Part shown: one piece after another, positions 60,675-64,000 of the stretch
How positions within the stretch are numbered: position 1 is the stretch's first letter
How the letters are laid out: every line of letters starts with the position of its first letter
Assembly: GCA_030147745.1 (NCBI GenBank)
Contig: JASBUS010000070.1
Coordinates: 1-64,000 of the forward strand
DNA from: Alphaproteobacteria bacterium
Lineage (GTDB): Bacteria; Pseudomonadota; Alphaproteobacteria; Micavibrionales; Micavibrionaceae
Length of the DNA stretch: 64,000 nucleotides
Direction: 5' to 3'
Made by a program: the position numbers and the translations under genes
Notes under the pieces: model-generated
The model's input: only the letters and a program-made list of their open reading frames with translations
Told to the model about the DNA's origin: nothing
The model's database searches: none

Positions 60675-61742
60675 ATGGCGCTGACTTTCTCTTACCCTGA
60701 TCTATCTGGACATCCAGCTTATGATAATCATGAAAAAATCCTTTGTGCAGAAGACCTTGATATAGGTTTTAAGGCGTATATTGCGCTTCATAACACACGC
60801 CTTGGCCCTGCGCGCGGTGGTTGCCGCTACTGGGCAAATTACGAGAATGATAATGATGCGATTGGCGATGTGCTGCGCCTGTCTAAAGGCATGACTTTTA
60901 AGAACGCTTTGGCGGGTTTGAATTATGGCGGCGGGAAAACCGTTATTGTCGGCACGAAAGGCACGAAAAACCCAGATCCTGCTTTTATGGAGGCTTTAGG
61001 CCATGCGCTGAACGAATTGGGCGGCGCCTATGAGACAGGTGAAGACGTTGGGACGCGCACAGAGGATTTCCGTATCGCGGGGCATGTGACGGATTATGTG
61101 CGCGTGAAATCGCTTGAAAAAGCCGGCGCAAAAGATTTAGCAGGCGGTCCACCGCTTTATACGGCTTTTGGTGTTTATTACGGCATTAAAGCGGCGGTGA
61201 AGTTTAAATTTGGGCAAGATACGCTGCAAGATATTCGTTTTGCCGTGAAGGGGCTTGGTAATGTTGCTGCGCCGCTTTGTAAATTACTTTATGCCGATGG
61301 TGCAATGCTGACGGTATGTGATATCGACCCAAGCAAAACGAAAATGGCGCAGGAATTATGGGGCGCGAAAGTCGTTTCACCTGATGAAATTATTGCACAG
61401 GCTGTTGATGTCTATGTGCCTTGTGCTTTGGGCGGTGACATTCACCCCGCAAGTTTGCCGCTAATTAAGGCAAAAGTGATTGCGGGCGCCGCGAATAATC
61501 AGCTTGCCTCGCCTGATATGGCTTTGGCGCTGAAAGAACGCGGCATTGTTTATGCCCCTGATTATGCGATTAATGCGGGCGGTGTGATTAATGTGGTTGA
61601 AATTGGTGCGAGCCATGAAGACCTTATCCGTAAAGTCCAAAATATTGGTACAACCTTGATGGAGATATTTGAGCGCGCTGAGCGTGAAGATAAAACCACA
61701 GCGGAAATTGCCGATATCATCGCGCTAGAGCGTATCTTTTAA
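60675..61742 (+). CDS. Leu/Phe/Val-type amino acid dehydrogenase
   Basis: This 355-residue NAD enzyme reversibly deaminates a hydrophobic L-amino acid. The conserved G-P-A-R-G-G-C-R-Y, K-G-M-T-F-K-N-A-L-A-G, N-Y-G-G-G-K-T-V-I (catalytic lysine), G-E-D-V-G-T and Rossmann V-K-G-L-G-N-V-A segments are present. GGAGGG supports the ATG at 60675. Leucine and phenylalanine dehydrogenases share these motifs, so specificity is open; the divergent tyrosine operon makes an aromatic substrate worth considering. Confidence 0.88.
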   Translation: MALTFSYPDLSGHPAYDNHEKILCAEDLDIGFKAYIALHNTRLGPARGGCRYWANYENDNDAIGDVLRLSKGMTFKNALAGLNYGGGKTVIVGTKGTKNPDPAFMEALGHALNELGGAYETGEDVGTRTEDFRIAGHVTDYVRVKSLEKAGAKDLAGGPPLYTAFGVYYGIKAAVKFKFGQDTLQDIRFAVKGLGNVAAPLCKLLYADGAMLTVCDIDPSKTKMAQELWGAKVVSPDEIIAQAVDVYVPCALGGDIHPASLPLIKAKVIAGAANNQLASPDMALALKERGIVYAPDYAINAGGVINVVEIGASHEDLIRKVQNIGTTLMEIFERAEREDKTTAEIADIIALERIF

Positions 61743-61869
61743 AGGTGAGGACAATCTGATCTTTTTGTGCGGGATTAAATTGGTCACGCGCAAAATATGA
61801 TAGACTCGCCCATGCGAGTTAAAAAGTTAGATTTATTAATATCATTAAATAAAAAATAAAGGAGCATTA

Positions 61870-63396
61870 ATGATGCGAGACCATGGGGGTTTGGATATCC
61901 ATTCCGTAATGAATGATTTGGGCATTGCCAATGAAGTGAAGGGTGGGAATCTTGATGTATTCTCTCCTGCAGATGGCAGTAAAATTGGCGCGGTGCAAAT
62001 GCATGATGCCGCGGCCTGTGATAAAATCATCGCGCAGTCTGAAGAAGCGTTTAAGGCATGGCGTAATGTGCCAGCGCCGCGCCGCGGTGAATTAGTGCGT
62101 ATCTTAGGCGAAATCTTGCGTGAGAAAAAAGAAGCGCTTGGCGCTTTGGTTACGCTTGAATGCGGTAAAATTTACCAAGAAGGCCTTGGTGAAGTGCAGG
62201 AGATGATCGATATTTGCGATTTTGCTGTGGGGCTAAGCCGTCAGCTTTATGGCTTAACGATCGCCTCAGAGCGTCCAGGTCACAAAATGCGTGAAATTTG
62301 GCAGCCAATGGGCCCTGTCGGCATCATTAGTGCCTTTAACTTCCCTGTGGCGGTTTGGTCATGGAATGCGGCGCTTGCGCTTGTTTGCGGCGATAGCATT
62401 ATCTGGAAGCCATCAGAAAAGACACCAATTACGGCTCTGGCCTGCCAAAAGCTATTCGAAGAAGCTTGTAAGCGTTTTGGTGAAGATGCGCCGAAGAATT
62501 TATCTCAGCTTTTGATTGGCGAAGCGAATATTGGTGAGCAAATGGTGCGTGATCATCGCGTGCCAGTGATTAGCGCGACAGGTAGTACCGCGATGGGCCG
62601 TAAAGTTGCGCCGATTGTAGCGGAGCGTTTTGGTCGTTCGATCCTTGAGCTTGGTGGTAATAACGCGATTATCGTTGCGCCAAGTGCGGATTTGAATTTG
62701 GCGTTTCAGGGCATTGTCTTTGGCGCAGTCGGTACATGTGGTCAGCGCTGTACAACAACGCGCCGTATATTTGTGCATAACGATGTTTATGATCAACTTG
62801 TTCCGCGTATCAAAAAAGCTTATGGCGGTATTTCCCTTGGGCACCCAATGGCGGCTGAAACTTTGGTTGGCCCACTGATTGATAAAGCTTCGTTTGATAT
62901 GATGGAAGCGGCGCTTGATAAAGTCCGCGCTAAAGGTGCGCAAATCACAGGTGGTGGCCGTGCCTTGGTGGATCAATATCCTGATGCCTATTACGTGAAT
63001 CCGGCCGCAGTCGAAATGGATGGCGTTGCAGATAACGTCATGGAAGAAACTTTCGCGCCAATTCTTTATGTCTTCCGTTATAGCGATTTGGATGATGCAA
63101 TTGCGCGCCAAAATGCTGTACCACAAGGTCTATCATCGGCGATCTTTACGCGTGATATGCTTGAGGCTGAAACCTTCACTTGTGAAGCAGGCAGTGACTG
63201 CGGTATCGCGAATGTGAATATCGGTACAAGCGGCGCTGAAATTGGCGGTGCATTTGGCGGTGAAAAAGAAACAGGCGGCGGCCGTGAAAGTGGATCAGAT
63301 TCATGGAAAGCTTACATGCGTCGCATGACTAGCACGGTGAATTATTCGAAAGCTTTACCGCTCGCACAGGGGATTAAGTTTTCTGTCGAAGAATAA
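61870..63396 (+). CDS. ALDH7-type aldehyde dehydrogenase (aminoadipate-semialdehyde dehydrogenase)
   Basis: This 508-residue NAD aldehyde dehydrogenase has cofactor segment I-S-A-F-N-F-P-V-A, catalytic glutamate in L-E-L-G-G-N-N-A and nucleophile C294 in C-G-Q-R-C-T-T-T-R-R. G-N-N-A and T-T-T-R-R are typical of ALDH7/antiquitin and AmaB, which oxidise alpha-aminoadipate semialdehyde in lysine breakdown. AAAGGAGCATTA precedes the start; a second ATG follows at 61873. It lies 127 bases behind the amino-acid dehydrogenase. Confidence 0.88.
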   Translation: MMRDHGGLDIHSVMNDLGIANEVKGGNLDVFSPADGSKIGAVQMHDAAACDKIIAQSEEAFKAWRNVPAPRRGELVRILGEILREKKEALGALVTLECGKIYQEGLGEVQEMIDICDFAVGLSRQLYGLTIASERPGHKMREIWQPMGPVGIISAFNFPVAVWSWNAALALVCGDSIIWKPSEKTPITALACQKLFEEACKRFGEDAPKNLSQLLIGEANIGEQMVRDHRVPVISATGSTAMGRKVAPIVAERFGRSILELGGNNAIIVAPSADLNLAFQGIVFGAVGTCGQRCTTTRRIFVHNDVYDQLVPRIKKAYGGISLGHPMAAETLVGPLIDKASFDMMEAALDKVRAKGAQITGGGRALVDQYPDAYYVNPAAVEMDGVADNVMEETFAPILYVFRYSDLDDAIARQNAVPQGLSSAIFTRDMLEAETFTCEAGSDCGIANVNIGTSGAEIGGAFGGEKETGGGRESGSDSWKAYMRRMTSTVNYSKALPLAQGIKFSVEE

Positions 63397-63415
63397 GGCT
63401 AAATTTAGGTTATTT

Positions 63416-63450
63416 AAGCCCGCTGGAGTGCTTCTGGCGGGCTTTTTTTA
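63416..63450 (+). terminator. Rho-independent terminator after the aldehyde dehydrogenase
   Basis: Stem AAGCCCGC / GCGGGCTT (8 bp) with a 13-base loop is followed by seven T. Confidence 0.9.
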
Positions 63451-63467
63451 TACTTGTTATGGATGTT

Positions 63468-63585
63468 TTGTATAAACAAAAAATACATAAATACAATATG
63501 TTGACTGTAAACGGATTGGTTTATTTCTTGTGTATAACTTGGGTGTGTCGTCTGTTATGATTTTTTTGGTTGTTGTATAAATAAA
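63468..63585. promoter_or_regulatory. Direct repeats upstream of the TetR gene
   Basis: TTGTATAAACAAA at 63468-63480 recurs with one change at 63573-63585 (TTGTATAAATAAA), 105 bases apart. They flank the likely promoter region and may be sites for the regulator that follows. Confidence 0.35.
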
Positions 63586-63619
63586 CGAGTATGTTTATGT
63601 CTGCTGAAAGGGACTGCAC

Positions 63620-64000
63620 ATGAAAATTACAGCGAAGCAAAAAGACATTTTAGACGCAGCTGAAAAAGAGTTTTTGAAGCATGGTCTGCATAATGCTGTG
63701 ATTGATCAAATCGTTGAAAATGCTAATGTTTCTAAACGTACACTCTATAAATATTACCGAAGTAAACTAGACCTTTTCCAAGCGGTTTTAATGCAAAAAT
63801 ACCGTGCGGTGGGGCGTGCGCCACAGGTCAAATATTTGAAGGATCAAGACTTCAAAACACAGCTGAAAAATTTGATTGAGAACGAGATAAATGTTTATCA
63901 ATCAAACGCTTATCGTGATGTGGCGCAGATGATTTTGCGTGAATTGATGCTCTCTCAGGATAAAGCGGAGAAAGTTTTCGCCCAATTACCGCCGACAGGT
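63620..64000 (+). CDS. TetR/AcrR family regulator (N-terminal part, cut by window end)
   Basis: The frame is open from the ATG at 63620 to the end of the window, giving 127 residues. The helix-turn-helix reads V-I-D-Q-I-V-E-N-A-N-V-S-K-R-T-L-Y-K-Y-Y (about 28-47). AAAGGGA stands upstream. The ligand-binding domain is only partly visible. It may control the preceding dehydrogenases, but a terminator separates them. Confidence 0.88.
   Translation, partial: MKITAKQKDILDAAEKEFLKHGLHNAVIDQIVENANVSKRTLYKYYRSKLDLFQAVLMQKYRAVGRAPQVKYLKDQDFKTQLKNLIENEINVYQSNAYRDVAQMILRELMLSQDKAEKVFAQLPPTG

Noticed and set aside
62500-63126. Minus-strand 208-residue ORF opposite the aldehyde dehydrogenase
   Set aside because: The plus strand encodes a clear ALDH with active-site residues; the minus frame has shadow-like composition and no ribosome site.

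Overview
This 64 kb window has the gene content of an aerobic, motile or chemotactic alphaproteobacterium. The strongest lineage markers are an adjacent divK-pleD pair (43200-45040), an EipB (DUF1849) envelope protein (42191-43045), a PodJ-like polar organiser with coiled coil, one membrane segment, Sel1 repeats and a peptidoglycan-binding domain (36961-39123), a long isocitrate dehydrogenase of the Rickettsia/Thermus type, and a small heat-shock gene behind what looks like a ROSE RNA thermometer. Base composition by eye is in the mid-40s percent GC. I see no tRNA, rRNA, CRISPR array, transposase or phage gene.

Layout. 1-1880: three tandem, overlapping paralogues with a modified P-loop; the first is cut by the window edge. 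1870-9451: a D,D-carboxypeptidase, a split Aer-like PAS protein plus soluble chemotaxis transducer, fabG, cytidine deaminase, a GT4 glycosyltransferase, a short RNase D, and a receiver with a degenerate GGDEF-like domain. 9610-18079: a wza/wzc-type polysaccharide export pair, metE, an unrecognised 376-residue protein beside a nucleoside hydrolase, and metF. 18228-24564: an EF-hand/TetR operon, a receiver-HPt protein, a MipA-like outer membrane protein, a membrane protein between two identical terminators, and an XRE regulator operon with an EgtD-like methyltransferase. Two candidate small RNAs and a 69-bp palindromic element lie between these genes. 24565-33236: M3 peptidase, TPR-glycosyltransferase, DAACS symporter, a second EF-hand protein, a GST and an acyl-CoA dehydrogenase. 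33359-41939: lytic transglycosylase, a 551-residue orphan, an adenylate-kinase-like protein, the PodJ-like protein, TetR and LysR regulators, and a diguanylate cyclase. 42191-50544: eipB, divK, pleD, a 34-residue protein gene with its own terminator, a small lipoprotein, two Hsp20 genes, a MAPEG protein, icd and hemH. 50858-64000: an isochorismatase-like hydrolase, kbl-tdh threonine catabolism, phenylalanine/tyrosine catabolism, an amino-acid dehydrogenase, an ALDH7 aldehyde dehydrogenase, and the start of a TetR gene.

How the genes fit together. 54471-60495 encodes almost the whole route from phenylalanine to fumarate plus acetoacetate (phhA, phhB, hppD, hmgA, maiA, fahA). Only the aromatic aminotransferase is missing, and a Leu/Phe-type dehydrogenase is divergently transcribed next to it. 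kbl-tdh degrades threonine to glycine and acetyl-CoA. metE and metF supply methionine methyl groups. Several proteins belong to phosphorelay, c-di-GMP and cell-polarity signalling (DivK, PleD, a GGDEF cyclase, receiver-HPt, a single receiver, PodJ-like). The parts least explained by known families are the P-loop paralogue array, the XRE/methyltransferase operon with the nearby candidate RNA, the 34-residue gene, and the 376- and 551-residue orphans.
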